64,000 bases of DNA from Rhodanobacter sp. C06 (GCF_002001105.1 NZ_MUNP01000059.1:62001-126000), one strand, 5' to 3'. Positions 8,973 through 18,074 are shown, counted from the first letter of the stretch. A program made the numbers and translations. The notes: generated by a model from the sequence alone, not told the origin.

Positions 8973-11282
8973 TCAGCGTGGCTGCTTCAGCATCGCCGTG
9001 AGCTTGTCGAGCTGCGCGCGATACCCATAAAGCACCTTCGCGGTGACCACGGCATACCGATCCGCCTCGTCCCAACGCCGTGCCTCCAGCGCCTCGCGCA
9101 CGCCGGGTACGGTCTTGACGTCGTAGCCGGTGAGCATGCCGGGGGCGTAGATCATGTGCTTGAACCAGGTGCGACCGGGCAGGCCGTCGGGGTTGGTGAG
9201 CGATTGCTCCATGCGGCCCATCAGCGCGTTCAGTGCGGTGCGCTGGGTGTCGCCTAAATCGAGACCGGCGGCGGCGCGGGCGTGGTAGGCGGCCTCGTAG
9301 GCTTGCGCGCTCTGCTTGAGCTGTTTGGCGGCCCGGTCCAGCGGCGCAAGGTCGATCGCTGGCACGTCGGAGTCGCGTTCGGGCGGCGCCACCGGGCGGG
9401 TGGGATCGCTGGTCAGGGCGAACGCGTGCTGGTCCAGCAGGCGATGCTGTTCGGCGGTGGCCTTGCGGGTGTCGGCGACCAGCTTGTGCAGCTGGTCCAC
9501 GTAGCGGTCCAGCGTGGCGCTGAAGTCGCCGAAGCGCAGCGGCAGCACGCGGGCATCGGCGGCGCGCAGCACGATGTGGCCGGCGACCTTGGACAGCGCC
9601 ACGCCGTATGCGAACGTGGGGTCGCCGAAGCGCACGTAGTGGTCGAAGGAGTCGTAGCGCGAGTGGTAGATGCCGCCGTCGTCGTCTTCGCCGCTGAAGC
9701 CGAGGTCCAGCGAGGCGATGCCCAGGTGTTCGAGGACGGCGCTGTAGTCGGAGCCGGAGCCCAGCGCGGCGATCGGCAGGTCGCCGCCGGCCGCGGCGAG
9801 CTTGGCGTCTTCCTTCGTCTCCGCGTTCGCGCCCTTGGCGGCGCCTGCCACCAGCATGCGGGCACGCAGGCGTTGCTGCACGCTGACATGGGTTTCCGGA
9901 TCGGTGACGCCGGCGGCGACCTGGTTCACCAGGTGCTGCAGCGAATGGCTGCCGCCGGCGTCGAGGAAGCCGCGGCCGTTGGTGTCGGAGTTGACGTAGA
10001 GCACGGCCTTGGCCTGCAGCTCCTTCGCGTGCGTCTCGGCCCATTCGGTGGAGCCGAGCAGGCCCGGCTCCTCGCCGTCCCAGCTCGCGTAGACGAGGGT
10101 GCGCTGCGGACGCCAGCCCTGCTTGACCAGCGTGCCGATCGCCTTGGCTTCGGCCAGCAGCGCCACGTTGCCGGCGAGCGGGTCCCAGGCGCCGAACATC
10201 CAGCCGTCGTGGTGGTTGCCGCGGATGATCCACTGGTCCGGCTCGGTGGCACCCTTGAGCATGGCGATCACGTCGTAGACCGGCTTGCGGTCCCAGTTGG
10301 ATTCAACGACCAGGTGCGCCTTCGCCGTGCCCGGGCCGATGTGGTAGGTGAACGGCAGCGCGCCGCGCCAGTCGGCCGGCGCCACCGGGCCGCCCAGCGA
10401 TTGCAGCAGCGGCGTGGCGTCGGCGTACGAGATCGGCAGCACCGGGATCTTCATCAGCGTCTTCGCGTCCTTCAGCGCGAGATGCTTCGCGCCGGGGACG
10501 GAGCCATAGCCGGGCGTGGTGGGATCGCCGGGGTAGACCTGCATGTCGGCCACCGAGCCGCGCTGCACGCCGTCGGCCGGGCGCCAGCCGCCTTCCGGCC
10601 AGGCATCGCCCTGGTAATAGCCGTCGTCGCGCGGGTCGGAGTAGATCAGGCAGCCCACCGCGCCGTGTTCCTGCGCGAGCTTGGGCTTGAGGCCGCGCCA
10701 GCCGCCGCCGTAGCGCACGATCACGATCTTGCCCTTCACGGCTATGCCGCGGCGGGCCAGCGCCTTGTAGTCGTCCGGCATGCCGTGGTTGACGTAGACC
10801 AGCGGCGCGGTGACGTCGCCGTCGGCGCCGTAGACGTTGTACGGCGGCAACGTGCCGTCGCGGATCGCCGAGGTGGCATCGCCGGGCACGGCCGGCTCGC
10901 TGAGCTTCGCGGTGTAGGGCTTCGGCCCCAGCAGTTCCAGCGCCACCTTCTTCGGCGTGGGGTAGAGCACGTCGAAGGTCTCGATGTGCGCGTCCCAGCC
11001 CCATGCGCGGAACTTCGCCAGCATGAACTCGGCGTTCGCCTTGTCGTGCGGCGTGCCCACCTGGTTCGGCGCCGAGGACATCTGCTTCAGCCAGGCGCGC
11101 TGGTCGGCGGGGTCGAGCAGGGCGTCGAAGCGCTGCTCCAGAGTCCGCTGCTGCGCCGCGCCGTCGGCGGTGAAGCCGAGCATGCCGCCAGCGGGCGACG
11201 GATCGGCTGGCAAGGCGGCCGCGGCGGTGAAGGTGAGCAGGCAGCCCAGGGCCAATGCCGGGCGAATGGTCGGACGGATCAT
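8973..11282 (-). CDS. M28 family metallopeptidase (glutamate carboxypeptidase II-like), secreted
   Basis: A 769-aa exported zinc peptidase. The signal peptide is MIRPTIRPALALGCLLTFTAAAA. A PA-like insert spans about residues 110-310. The M28 co-catalytic zinc site is visible: GNHHDGW (His357/358), AWDP (Asp367), WDGEEPGLLGSTEW (Glu404/405), NSDTNGRG (Asp433) and GGIYHSRYDS (His). The C-terminus resembles the transferrin-receptor/PSMA dimerisation domain. It probably trims peptides in the periplasm or outside the cell. The start at 11282 puts the signal peptide at the N-terminus. Confidence 0.92.
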   Translation of the reverse strand: MIRPTIRPALALGCLLTFTAAAALPADPSPAGGMLGFTADGAAQQRTLEQRFDALLDPADQRAWLKQMSSAPNQVGTPHDKANAEFMLAKFRAWGWDAHIETFDVLYPTPKKVALELLGPKPYTAKLSEPAVPGDATSAIRDGTLPPYNVYGADGDVTAPLVYVNHGMPDDYKALARRGIAVKGKIVIVRYGGGWRGLKPKLAQEHGAVGCLIYSDPRDDGYYQGDAWPEGGWRPADGVQRGSVADMQVYPGDPTTPGYGSVPGAKHLALKDAKTLMKIPVLPISYADATPLLQSLGGPVAPADWRGALPFTYHIGPGTAKAHLVVESNWDRKPVYDVIAMLKGATEPDQWIIRGNHHDGWMFGAWDPLAGNVALLAEAKAIGTLVKQGWRPQRTLVYASWDGEEPGLLGSTEWAETHAKELQAKAVLYVNSDTNGRGFLDAGGSHSLQHLVNQVAAGVTDPETHVSVQQRLRARMLVAGAAKGANAETKEDAKLAAAGGDLPIAALGSGSDYSAVLEHLGIASLDLGFSGEDDDGGIYHSRYDSFDHYVRFGDPTFAYGVALSKVAGHIVLRAADARVLPLRFGDFSATLDRYVDQLHKLVADTRKATAEQHRLLDQHAFALTSDPTRPVAPPERDSDVPAIDLAPLDRAAKQLKQSAQAYEAAYHARAAAGLDLGDTQRTALNALMGRMEQSLTNPDGLPGRTWFKHMIYAPGMLTGYDVKTVPGVREALEARRWDEADRYAVVTAKVLYGYRAQLDKLTAMLKQPR

Positions 11283-11325
11283 GCGGAGACTCTCCTTCAC
11301 GAGCTGGGGTGTGGTGTGTCGACGG

Positions 11326-12780
11326 TCAGCCGCTGCAGCCGCGCGGCGGTGCGCCGGTTTGGCAGCCCAGCGTAGTCTGTTCCGGGAGCGCGGCGTGGCG
11401 ATCGTCGCCGCCACGCTTCGCCGGCACGGTGATGTTCTGGTGGTAGAGCTGCCTGCCGTCCTCGGTGCTGAAGCGCAGGCGGTACTTGCCGGGGCGCAGG
11501 TAGAGGTCGGAGCCCGGCACGCCCTGCGCGCTGATCGTCACCCGCACATTCAGCGTGCCGACCAGCGGAAGCTGGTCCAGCACCAGGCGATCGGCGGGGA
11601 TCGCGTCGTCGCTTTCATCGGCGTAGCGCGCCTCGACCAGGCAGGGGAAGTGTTGCTGACAGCGCGTGCCGTCGACGAACCAGGGGCTGCGCAGGCCACC
11701 CAGGCCCAGCCAGTCGGGCCGGCCGCGCACGAGGTGGACCGGCGGGAAGAACACGCTGACGTCGTAGCCCGGGCGCAAGGACCAGGGCTTGCCCGCGCCG
11801 CTGGTGAACACGATGGGCACGTGCGGATGCAGCTGCGCCATCACCGCGGCGTAGGTCGGGTGGTCGTCGTCGGCGAGCGCGTGCGGATACAGCACGGTCT
11901 GCTCGACCGACAGCATCGGCAGGTGCGTGAGCTTGTACAGATGCTCGGCCATCGAGGAGCCGCCGAGGTAGCGCCCCGATTTCACGATGTGCCCGTAGCC
12001 GGCATCGACCACCAGCCGTGCCGCGGGATCGCGCTTGAACACGGCGGCGTCGAGGTTGCGCGCCTGCTCGGCTTCGCGCGCGTCGCCGGTGGCGCTGGAG
12101 GTGGCCTCGTAGGCCACCACTTTGAAACCCAGCTTGAGGGCGGTGCGCACCATCTCGGCGCACACCGGTTCCTCGGTGTAGAAGCCGCTCTTGTCGACGG
12201 GATAGCCGCGCGCCTGCAGGCCGGTGTCGGTCTGGTACAGCGTCTCGGCGGCGAACCAGTCGAAACCCTCCGCGCGCAGGCGGCCCAGCAACTGCACGGT
12301 GAGGCTGCGGGTGAGCGCCACGTTGTGCGCCTCGTTCAGCAGCACGACGCGGTAGTTCTTCGCCAGCCCGGGGATCGCCGCCAGCGCGGGATGGGCAGCG
12401 TAGCCGGGCAGGCCCAGCGGCGAGGGGCGGTCGTCCGGCTCGGGCTGCTGCCTGATCGAGAAGCTGGCCGCCGCGTCGGGGTAGTCGCCGATGAAGCTCT
12501 GGTACCAGCTGATGTACTGGCCGAAGATCAGCCGGAATGCCGGCGACTTGTCCTCGTCCCAGGCATGGCGCATCACCTGGTACTGCGCGAGCAACCCCTG
12601 GTGCCGGTTCGCCGCGGCCATGATCCGGTCGGACTTGTCCGCCGCGGCGAGCTGCAGCGCCTGCCACTGGTCCGGCGTCAGGTCGGGTGTCTGGGCCGGC
12701 GTCTGGGCGGAGGAGGCACGCGGGCCGCATGCCAGCAATACGCAGGCGAGCAGGACAGCCGGGCGGCGGTGGGGGAACAT
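11326..12780 (-). CDS. Lipoprotein with ChaN/EreA (TIKI)-like fold, function unknown
   Basis: A 484-aa exported protein. The N-terminus MFPHRRPAVLLACVLLACGP contains a lipobox-like LLAC. The segment RVVLLNEAHNVALTRSLTVQLLGRLRAEGFDWFAAETLY recalls the first helix-strand unit of the ChaN/erythromycin-esterase/TIKI group, where conserved Glu and His residues form the active site; YGHIVK later in the protein also fits. A beta-rich C-terminal stretch follows residue 400. The substrate is unknown, and the family link rests on motif resemblance only. It lies between two secreted-enzyme genes in the same direction. Confidence 0.7.
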   Translation of the reverse strand: MFPHRRPAVLLACVLLACGPRASSAQTPAQTPDLTPDQWQALQLAAADKSDRIMAAANRHQGLLAQYQVMRHAWDEDKSPAFRLIFGQYISWYQSFIGDYPDAAASFSIRQQPEPDDRPSPLGLPGYAAHPALAAIPGLAKNYRVVLLNEAHNVALTRSLTVQLLGRLRAEGFDWFAAETLYQTDTGLQARGYPVDKSGFYTEEPVCAEMVRTALKLGFKVVAYEATSSATGDAREAEQARNLDAAVFKRDPAARLVVDAGYGHIVKSGRYLGGSSMAEHLYKLTHLPMLSVEQTVLYPHALADDDHPTYAAVMAQLHPHVPIVFTSGAGKPWSLRPGYDVSVFFPPVHLVRGRPDWLGLGGLRSPWFVDGTRCQQHFPCLVEARYADESDDAIPADRLVLDQLPLVGTLNVRVTISAQGVPGSDLYLRPGKYRLRFSTEDGRQLYHQNITVPAKRGGDDRHAALPEQTTLGCQTGAPPRGCSG

Positions 12781-12885
12781 CGGTTGCCTCTGGGAGGGAA
12801 GGCCTCGCCGCCTGCCGTTTTACCAGCCTCGCCGGACGCTGTCCCGTGGCGATGTCCGGAATGGGTCACAGGTCATGGACGAAGG

Positions 12886-13995
12886 TCACTGCAAACCCTG
12901 CCACACCGCCTTGAGCAGTTCGCCGTCGGGGTCGTTGGCCTGCTCCCAGTACATCAGGCCGCCCAGGTGCTGCGCCTTCACGTAGGCGGCCTTGGCGGCG
13001 ATGGACTGCGGATCGTCGTAGCTGATGAAGCTGCGCGTCTTGGCGTTCCACAGGTACGGCGCCTCGGCCTTGGCATCCCAGTAGCGCACGTAGCCTTGGC
13101 GGCCGATGTAGTCGGCCTTGAGCTGCGGCCACGCGATCATGGCCTGGAAGTGGCCAAAGCGCTGGAACAGGCCGTGGTGCGCCGGCTGCACGTCGGCGAA
13201 CTCGCGGCCATAGAACGCCACGCCAGGCACCAGTTTCTCCGGCGGCACGCCGGCGGCGCGGAACTGGCGCACCGCGCGCGCCAGCGTGCGCGCATCGGCC
13301 GGCGCCAGCGCGGAGGCGTGCAGGCCGGTGTGGTTGCAGGTGGTCGGCGTCATCGCGTTGCAGAAGTCGTAGGTCATCAGGTTGAACCAGTCCAGCGACG
13401 GCGCCACCGCGGCGATGGCTATGCCGTCCACGAACGGGCCGTCGGCGGCGGCGATGCTGAGCAGGTAGTGCTTGCCGTGGCCGTCGCGGTCGAACGTGGC
13501 GCGCAGCGTCTTCAGCAGGGCGGTGAAGTGTGCGCGATCCTGCGGACTGGAGGCGATGCCGGATTCGTGGTGGCCGGGGTATTCCCAGTCCACGTCGAGG
13601 CCGTCGGCATGCGTTGCCGCGAGCAGCGCCGCGGCGCTGTCGGCGAACTTCTGCCGGCTGGCCGCAGTAGCCGCCGCCTCGGAGAAGCCGCCGGCCTCCC
13701 AGCCGCCCACCGACACCGTTACTTTCAATTGCGGGTGCGCGGCCTTCAGCGCGATGCGCTGCGCCAGCCGCGCGCGGGCCGCGTCATTGAGCGTCACCTG
13801 GCCGTCGACCACCCGCGCGAACGCGAAGATCAAGGTGTCGATGCGATCCGCGTCGACCGTGGAAATGGGGTGCTGCGCGGTGTCGTAGGCCACCACGCGA
13901 TAGTGTTCGCCGGCGACGGGTGCGGCCAGCGCACCGAAGGGCAGCGCCAGCGCGGCCAGCAGCGCAAGCAGGGGGCGGATACGGCGTGACGGCAT
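12886..13995 (-). CDS. Glycoside hydrolase family 18 (chitinase-like), secreted
   Basis: A 369-aa exported enzyme with signal peptide MPSRRIRPLLALLAALALPFGALA. The GH18 TIM-barrel signatures are VTVSVGGW (about residues 92-99) and DGLDVDWEYPG with the catalytic Glu at 138 (DxxDxDxE complete). Also typical are FNLMTYDF and the C-terminal GGLMYWEQANDPDG. It should cleave chitin or chitooligosaccharides. No chitin-binding domain is present. The start at 13995 is chosen because it places the signal peptide first. Confidence 0.93.
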   Translation of the reverse strand: MPSRRIRPLLALLAALALPFGALAAPVAGEHYRVVAYDTAQHPISTVDADRIDTLIFAFARVVDGQVTLNDAARARLAQRIALKAAHPQLKVTVSVGGWEAGGFSEAAATAASRQKFADSAAALLAATHADGLDVDWEYPGHHESGIASSPQDRAHFTALLKTLRATFDRDGHGKHYLLSIAAADGPFVDGIAIAAVAPSLDWFNLMTYDFCNAMTPTTCNHTGLHASALAPADARTLARAVRQFRAAGVPPEKLVPGVAFYGREFADVQPAHHGLFQRFGHFQAMIAWPQLKADYIGRQGYVRYWDAKAEAPYLWNAKTRSFISYDDPQSIAAKAAYVKAQHLGGLMYWEQANDPDGELLKAVWQGLQ

Positions 13996-14098
13996 CGGGG
14001 AGAGTTCCGGAACGGGGAGTCCTCGATCATCGCAGTGCGCCGGCCGCACGGCCAGTGCGGCGATACACTGCAGCGATGCCTGACCGGAATCCTTGCGC

Positions 14099-14284
14099 GT
14101 GAGCATTGTCGACACGCCTGCCAACCCGCCTGACGATCCGCGGCCTGAGCCGCCGCCCGAGCCCGATCCGTCCGACTGTTGCGGCGAAGGCTGCGTGCCC
14201 TGCGTCTTCGACGCGTACGAGGCGGCACTGGAGCGCTACAAGGCCGCGTTGGCGGCGTGGCAGGCGCGGCATCCCGGTTGCTGA
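14099..14284 (+). CDS. Oxidoreductase-like domain small protein
   Basis: A roughly 61-aa protein with a proline/acid-rich N-terminus (PPDDPRPEPPPEPDPSD) followed by CCGEGCVPCVFDAYEAALERY. The CCGxGCxxCVxDxY motif defines the Oxidored-like N-terminal family found in many proteobacteria; its role is unknown, and the four Cys may bind a metal. A GTG start at 14099 is assumed; a TTG at 14093 is equally possible because no strong ribosome binding site separates them. Confidence 0.75.
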   Translation: MSIVDTPANPPDDPRPEPPPEPDPSDCCGEGCVPCVFDAYEAALERYKAALAAWQARHPGC

Positions 14285-14313
14285 CGATTGCCAGGGAATG
14301 CGCTGACTTCTGC

Positions 14314-14460
14314 TCGTCATCCCAGCGCAGGCCGCACAAGCGCACAGCGCGCAGAACGCCCGCAGGGCGCCCCCGAAGGGTCGAGCGCAGCGAGTCATCC
14401 AGTGCCTTCAAGTCATTGAACACGAAAGCACTGGATTCCTGCCTTCGCAGGAATGACGGG
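14314..14460. repeat. Dispersed intergenic palindrome, long copy
   Basis: An inverted-repeat element whose right end is CTGGATTCCTGCCTTCGCAG followed by GAATGACGG and whose left end is TCGTCATCCCAGCGCAGG, related to the copy at 3001-3087. This copy has an extra GC-rich middle part. It separates the small Cys-rich gene from the flavin monooxygenase gene. Confidence 0.7.
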
Positions 14461-14539
14461 CAAGAAGCCGATTCGTCAGGCCTTTCCAAGCGTGCCATCC
14501 GCCCCCAGATCAGGGCGCATCGTATTCCCGGATGCCGCC

Positions 14540-15553
14540 ATGATCCCGTTCTCCGTCCTCGACCTCGCACCGATCACCGCAGGCAGCGACGCCGCCCAGG
14601 CGTTCCGCAACACGCTGGACCTCGCGCAGCTCGCCGAGCGGCTGGGCTACCGGCGCTACTGGCTGGCCGAGCACCACAACATGCCGGGCATCGCCAGCGC
14701 GGCGACCGCGGTGCTGATCGGCCACGTGGCCGCCGGCACTTCGACGATCCGCGTCGGCGCCGGCGGCATCATGCTGCCGAACCACGCGCCGCTGCAGGTG
14801 GCCGAGGCGTTCGGCACGCTGGCCGCGCTTCACGGCGAGCGCATCGACCTCGGTCTGGGCCGCGCGCCCGGCACCGACCACGCCACCGCACGGGCGCTGC
14901 GCCGCTATTACGACAGCGCCGACGCGTTCCCGCAGGACGTGACGGAGCTGCTTGCCTACTTCGAACCGGCCGCGCCCGGCCAGGCGGTGCGCGCGGTGCC
15001 CGGCGCGGGCAGCGAGGTGCCGGTGTGGCTGCTCGGTTCCAGCCTGTTCGGCGCGCGGCTGGCCGCGCAGCTGGGCTTGCCGTATGCCTTCGCCTCGCAT
15101 TTCGCGCCCGACGCGATGGACGAGGCGCTGGCGCTGTACCGCCGCGACTTCCGTCCGTCGGCACGGCTGGCGCGGCCCCACGCGATGCTCGGGATCAACG
15201 TGGTGGCGGCCGCCAGCGATGCCGAGGCGCGGCGCCTGTTCACCACCCAGCAACAGAGCTTCATCAACCTGCGTCGCGGCCAACCTGGCCTGATCCCGCC
15301 GCCGATCGCCGACATCGAGGCGTACTGGACGCCGCCGGAAAAGCTGATGGTGGAGCGCGCGCTGGCCTGCGCGGTGGTCGGCGATGCCGTCACGGTGAAG
15401 CAGGGCATCGAGGCCTTCATCGATCGCCACCGGCCGGACGAGCTGATGATCGTCAGCAACGTGTTCGAGCATGCGCTGCGGCGGCGCTCGTACGAGCTGG
15501 TCGCCGCCGCGTGCGACCGGCTTGCGACGGGGGTTCATGCGGATCGGTCATAA
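14540..15553 (+). CDS. LLM class flavin-dependent oxidoreductase (luciferase-like)
   Basis: A 337-aa TIM-barrel FMN enzyme of the bacterial luciferase superfamily. It begins with [18 protein letters not shown], as in YhbW-type members, and has [25 protein letters not shown] and [25 protein letters not shown], then [10 protein letters not shown]. These are hallmark segments of the group. The physiological substrate is unknown. The start at 14540 gives the family's usual N-terminus and excludes the upstream repeat. Confidence 0.9.
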   Translation: MIPFSVLDLAPITAGSDAAQAFRNTLDLAQLAERLGYRRYWLAEHHNMPGIASAATAVLIGHVAAGTSTIRVGAGGIMLPNHAPLQVAEAFGTLAALHGERIDLGLGRAPGTDHATARALRRYYDSADAFPQDVTELLAYFEPAAPGQAVRAVPGAGSEVPVWLLGSSLFGARLAAQLGLPYAFASHFAPDAMDEALALYRRDFRPSARLARPHAMLGINVVAAASDAEARRLFTTQQQSFINLRRGQPGLIPPPIADIEAYWTPPEKLMVERALACAVVGDAVTVKQGIEAFIDRHRPDELMIVSNVFEHALRRRSYELVAAACDRLATGVHADRS

Positions 15554-15590
15554 TGGCGGGCTTCCCTTGCTCTGACGAACCCCTTCCCGC

Positions 15591-16448
15591 ATGAAAACCC
15601 CAGCCGGCCTGCAGGCGCTGATCGATGACGGCGTGATCGACGAAGTGCTGCGCCCGCTGAAGAGCGGCAAGGAGGCGTCCGTCTACGTGGTGCGCTCCGG
15701 CGATGCGATCCGCTGCGCCAAGGTCTACAAGGACATGGCCCAGCGCAGCTTCCAGCAGCGCGTGCAGTACCAGGAAGGGCGCAAGGTGCGCGGCAGCCGG
15801 CAGGCGCGCGCGATGGGCAAGGCGACGAAGTTCGGCCGCAAGGAAGCCGAGGCCGCGTGGAAGAACGCCGAGGTGGACGCGCTTTACCAGCTCGTCGCCG
15901 CCGGCGTGCGGGTGCCGCAGCCGCACGGCTACTTCAACGGCGTGCTGGTGATGGAACTGGTCGCCGATGCCGACGGTTACTCCGCGCCGCGGCTGGGCGA
16001 GGTGGAACTGTCGGCGGAGACCGCGCGCGAGTTCCATCGCGTGCTGATCCGCCAGGTCGCGCGGATGCTGTGCGAGGGGCTGATCCACGGCGACCTGTCG
16101 GAATACAACGTGCTGGTGGCGCCGGACGGCCCGGTGATCATCGACCTGCCGCAGGTGGTCAGCGCGTCCGGCAACAACGCGGCGCGCACCATGCTGCGGC
16201 GGGACGTTGGCAATCTCACGATCAGCCTGGCGCGCTTCGCGCCGGAACTGCTCGACACGCATTACGCCGAGGAGATGTGGGCGCTGTTCGAGCAGGGCGA
16301 GTTGCAGCCGGACAGCGAACTGAGCGGCCATTTCGTGTTCGACGAGAGCGACGTCGACGTGGACAGCGTGATGCAATCGATTCTCGATGCGCGCGAGGAA
16401 GCGCGCATCCGCCAGCTGGGGCGCGAGGCGGCGCAGGCCGAGCCGTGA
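15591..16448 (+). CDS. RIO-type serine/threonine kinase
   Basis: A 285-aa RIO1-family kinase of the bacterial (PA4780-like) type. It has the ATP-binding loop SGKEASVY (25-32), the catalytic Lys in CAKVYK (44), the catalytic loop HGDLSEYN (166-173) with Asp168, and the metal-binding Asp185 in IIDLPQVV. An insertion rich in basic residues (about 52-85) resembles RIO flexible loops. Its target is unknown; archaeal and eukaryotic relatives act in ribosome maturation, which is not established for bacteria. Monocistronic. Confidence 0.92.
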   Translation: MKTPAGLQALIDDGVIDEVLRPLKSGKEASVYVVRSGDAIRCAKVYKDMAQRSFQQRVQYQEGRKVRGSRQARAMGKATKFGRKEAEAAWKNAEVDALYQLVAAGVRVPQPHGYFNGVLVMELVADADGYSAPRLGEVELSAETAREFHRVLIRQVARMLCEGLIHGDLSEYNVLVAPDGPVIIDLPQVVSASGNNAARTMLRRDVGNLTISLARFAPELLDTHYAEEMWALFEQGELQPDSELSGHFVFDESDVDVDSVMQSILDAREEARIRQLGREAAQAEP

Positions 16449-16456
16449 ACGCGCGC

Positions 16457-16526
16457 CGCAGGAGCGGCTTCAGCCGCGACGCATTTGTCCTCGCGGGACG
16501 CAATCGCGGCTGAAGCCGCTCCTGCG
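16457..16526. repeat. Palindrome, GGAGCGGCTTCAGCCGCGA family
   Basis: Perfect 23-bp arms (16457-16479 and 16504-16526) built on GCAGGAGCGGCTTCAGCCGC facing its complement, with a 24-nt spacer. Related copies lie at 50614-50670 and 60895-60948. It lies between two convergent genes and could terminate both. Confidence 0.85.
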
Positions 16527-16534
16527 GGGGCGAC

Positions 16535-16636
16535 TCACCGCTTGGCGGCTTTCTTCGCCGCCTTCTCGGCCTTCTTCTCCTTGGGCGTCTTCAGCGGCTT
16601 CTTCTTGTCGCTCTTTTTCTGTTCCATGCCTTTCAT
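16535..16636 (-). CDS. Small lysine-rich protein (33 aa)
   Basis: A very short, highly basic protein beginning MKGMEQKKSDKKKPLK and ending KKAEKAAKKAAKR. The strong ribosome binding site GGAG six nt before the ATG at 16636 supports translation. Similar short Lys/Ala-rich proteins occur as hypothetical proteins in xanthomonads. It could bind nucleic acid or ribosomes, but no function can be assigned. It ends against the palindrome at 16457-16526. Confidence 0.6.
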   Translation of the reverse strand: MKGMEQKKSDKKKPLKTPKEKKAEKAAKKAAKR

Positions 16637-16700
16637 GGCGTTCTCCTGCGGGTGGGTGTGCGGTGGCTGCATGGTGCCACTTTGCAGGGGCGATGGCATC

Positions 16701-16961
16701 AGAGCCTGTTCAATATCTCCGCGTGGCCCGCGCCGGGAGCTGTTTGCGCGCAGGCCAAGGAAGAACGAGGGAGTGGACGTCCGTCCACGACTGAGTGATG
16801 ACGCAGGGATGCGGGCAAACAGACCCGGCCCTTCGGGTTGCCTTGCCGTGGCCGCGATGCGGCAGCGCGGCTTGACCTGCCAGTCAGGCAGGCGCTGCGC
16901 CACGCGCCACCACCTGGCAGCCACGGCAAGGCAACGCGGGCTACGTGGAGATATTGAACAC
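16701..16961. repeat. Structured three-way-junction element, copy 1
   Basis: About 260 bp directly after the stop codon (16962-16964, minus strand) of the FKBP gene. Stem P1: 16708-16731 with 16936-16959, 24 bp with two G-T pairs. P2: 16732-16752 with 16810-16829, capped by GTGGACGTCCGTCCAC (16773-16788). P3: 16837-16852 with 16920-16935, 16 bp perfect, ending in further hairpins (CCTGCC/GGCAGG). P1, P2 and P3 abut with almost no linker, a classic three-way junction. A second copy at 43898-44164 keeps P2 nearly identical but has different, still complementary P1 and P3. It fills the gap between the Lys-rich gene and the FKBP gene; no coding frame is supported here. Confidence 0.85.
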
Positions 16962-17405
16962 TTAGTTCGGATTGACCTTCAGCAGCTTGAGCTCGAACAC
17001 CAGCGAGGCATTGGGCGGGATCACGCCGCCGGCGCCGTGTGCGCCGTAGCCGAGTTCGGCGGGAATCAGCAGGGTGCGTTCGCCGCCCACGTGCATGCCG
17101 GCCACGCCCTGGTCCCAACCCTTGATGACCATGCCTTGGCCCAGGGTGAAGGAGAACGGTTCGTTGCCGTGGTCGGCGGTGCTGTCGAACTTCGTGCCGT
17201 GCTTGTCCTTGGCGGTGTCGTCGTACAGCCAGCCGGTGTAGAGCACCTGCACGGTCATGCCGGGCTTGGCCTCGGCACCGCTGCCGACCTTGGTGTCGAT
17301 GGTGGTGAGCTTGTCCACCTGGCCGTGAGTGGCGGCGGTGGATTGCGGCGCGTGGTTGCAGGCGGCGAGGGCGAACAGGGCGAGCAGGGGCAGCAGCCAG
17401 CGCAT
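16962..17405 (-). CDS. FKBP-type peptidyl-prolyl isomerase, lipoprotein
   Basis: A 147-aa envelope protein with lipoprotein signal MRWLLPLLALFALAAC (lipobox LAAC, Cys16) followed by one FKBP domain. Family motifs include VQVLYTGWLYD, GTKFDST, FTLGQGMVIKGWDQGVAGMHVGGERTLLIPAELGYG and IPPNASLVFELKLL. It should speed cis-trans isomerisation at prolines in exported proteins. The start at 17405 places the lipobox correctly; a longer frame runs into the palindrome at 17433-17507. Confidence 0.92.
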   Translation of the reverse strand: MRWLLPLLALFALAACNHAPQSTAATHGQVDKLTTIDTKVGSGAEAKPGMTVQVLYTGWLYDDTAKDKHGTKFDSTADHGNEPFSFTLGQGMVIKGWDQGVAGMHVGGERTLLIPAELGYGAHGAGGVIPPNASLVFELKLLKVNPN

Positions 17406-17432
17406 GAGCAACTCCAGGCATGGGGAATGGGG

Positions 17433-17507
17433 GCAGGAGCGCACCCTGTGCGCGAATGCTCTTGCCGGTGTGCCGAAAAGAGCTTCGCGCACAAGCTGCA
17501 CTCCTGC
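17433..17507. repeat. Palindrome, GGAGCGCACCCTGTGCGCGA family
   Basis: Inverted repeat with left arm GCAGGAGCGCACCCTGTGCG plus CGA and a diverged right arm 17485-17507, upstream of the FKBP gene. A nearly perfect copy of the same family is inside ccmH at 39679-39756. Confidence 0.75.
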
Positions 17508-17519
17508 ATGATGGCGGAT

Positions 17520-18074
17520 TCAGGCGACGGCGTAATCGCCCATGCGCGCCTGCGGGCGAATCGCCAGCGTGCGGTCGCCGCTGATCAGCTGCAGCTCGCC
17601 GTCCTGGATCAGGCACTGCAGGCGCATGCCGCGATCGCACAGCGCGGCCAGTGCGCGCACGTCGGTTTCCGGGATGTCCAGCACGGCGAGATTGTCGTTG
17701 CGGGCGAGCGCGCCGGCCAGCTTGTCCCACCAGATGTCCGCGCCGCGTCCGCCGTAGGTGAACACCACGACCTGGCGCGCGCGGCCGCAGGCCTTGCGGA
17801 TGCGCGACTCGTCCGGCTGGCCGACTTCGATCCACAGCTCGATCTCGTCGGTATACGCCTTGCGCCACAGCGCCGGCTCGTCCTCGTCGCTGAGGCCCTT
17901 GCCGAACTCCAGCCGCTCGTCCGCGAACAGCACGAACGCGAGCAGGCGCACCATCAGGCGCTCCTCGGTCTCGGACGGATGCCGTGCCAGTGTCAGCGCA
18001 TGGCTGGCGTAGTAATGCCGGTCCATGTCGCTGATCGACAGCTCGGCCTTGTGGATGGTGGCGTTGAGGGCCAT
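17520..18074 (-). CDS. yaeQ: YaeQ family protein
   Basis: A 184-aa protein matching YaeQ along its length: MALNATIHKAELSISDMDRHYY at the start, HPSETEERLMVRLLAFVLFA, GLSDEDEPALW, EIELWIEVGQPDE, and GDYAVA at the end. YaeQ has a restriction-endonuclease-like (PD-(D/E)xK) fold, and the E. coli gene was found as a suppressor of rfaH loss; its real role is unclear. The start at 18074 is the usual family N-terminus. Confidence 0.9.
   Translation of the reverse strand: MALNATIHKAELSISDMDRHYYASHALTLARHPSETEERLMVRLLAFVLFADERLEFGKGLSDEDEPALWRKAYTDEIELWIEVGQPDESRIRKACGRARQVVVFTYGGRGADIWWDKLAGALARNDNLAVLDIPETDVRALAALCDRGMRLQCLIQDGELQLISGDRTLAIRPQARMGDYAVA

Noticed and set aside
10984-13989. 1001-codon plus-strand open frame
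   Set aside because: It lies antisense to the M28 peptidase, ChaN-like and GH18 genes and its translation is His/Arg/Ala-rich with no domain, a high-GC antisense artefact.
16701-16961. Retron-like ncRNA (inverted P1 arms)
   Set aside because: No reverse transcriptase gene is near either copy; the P1 layout alone is not enough to call a retron.
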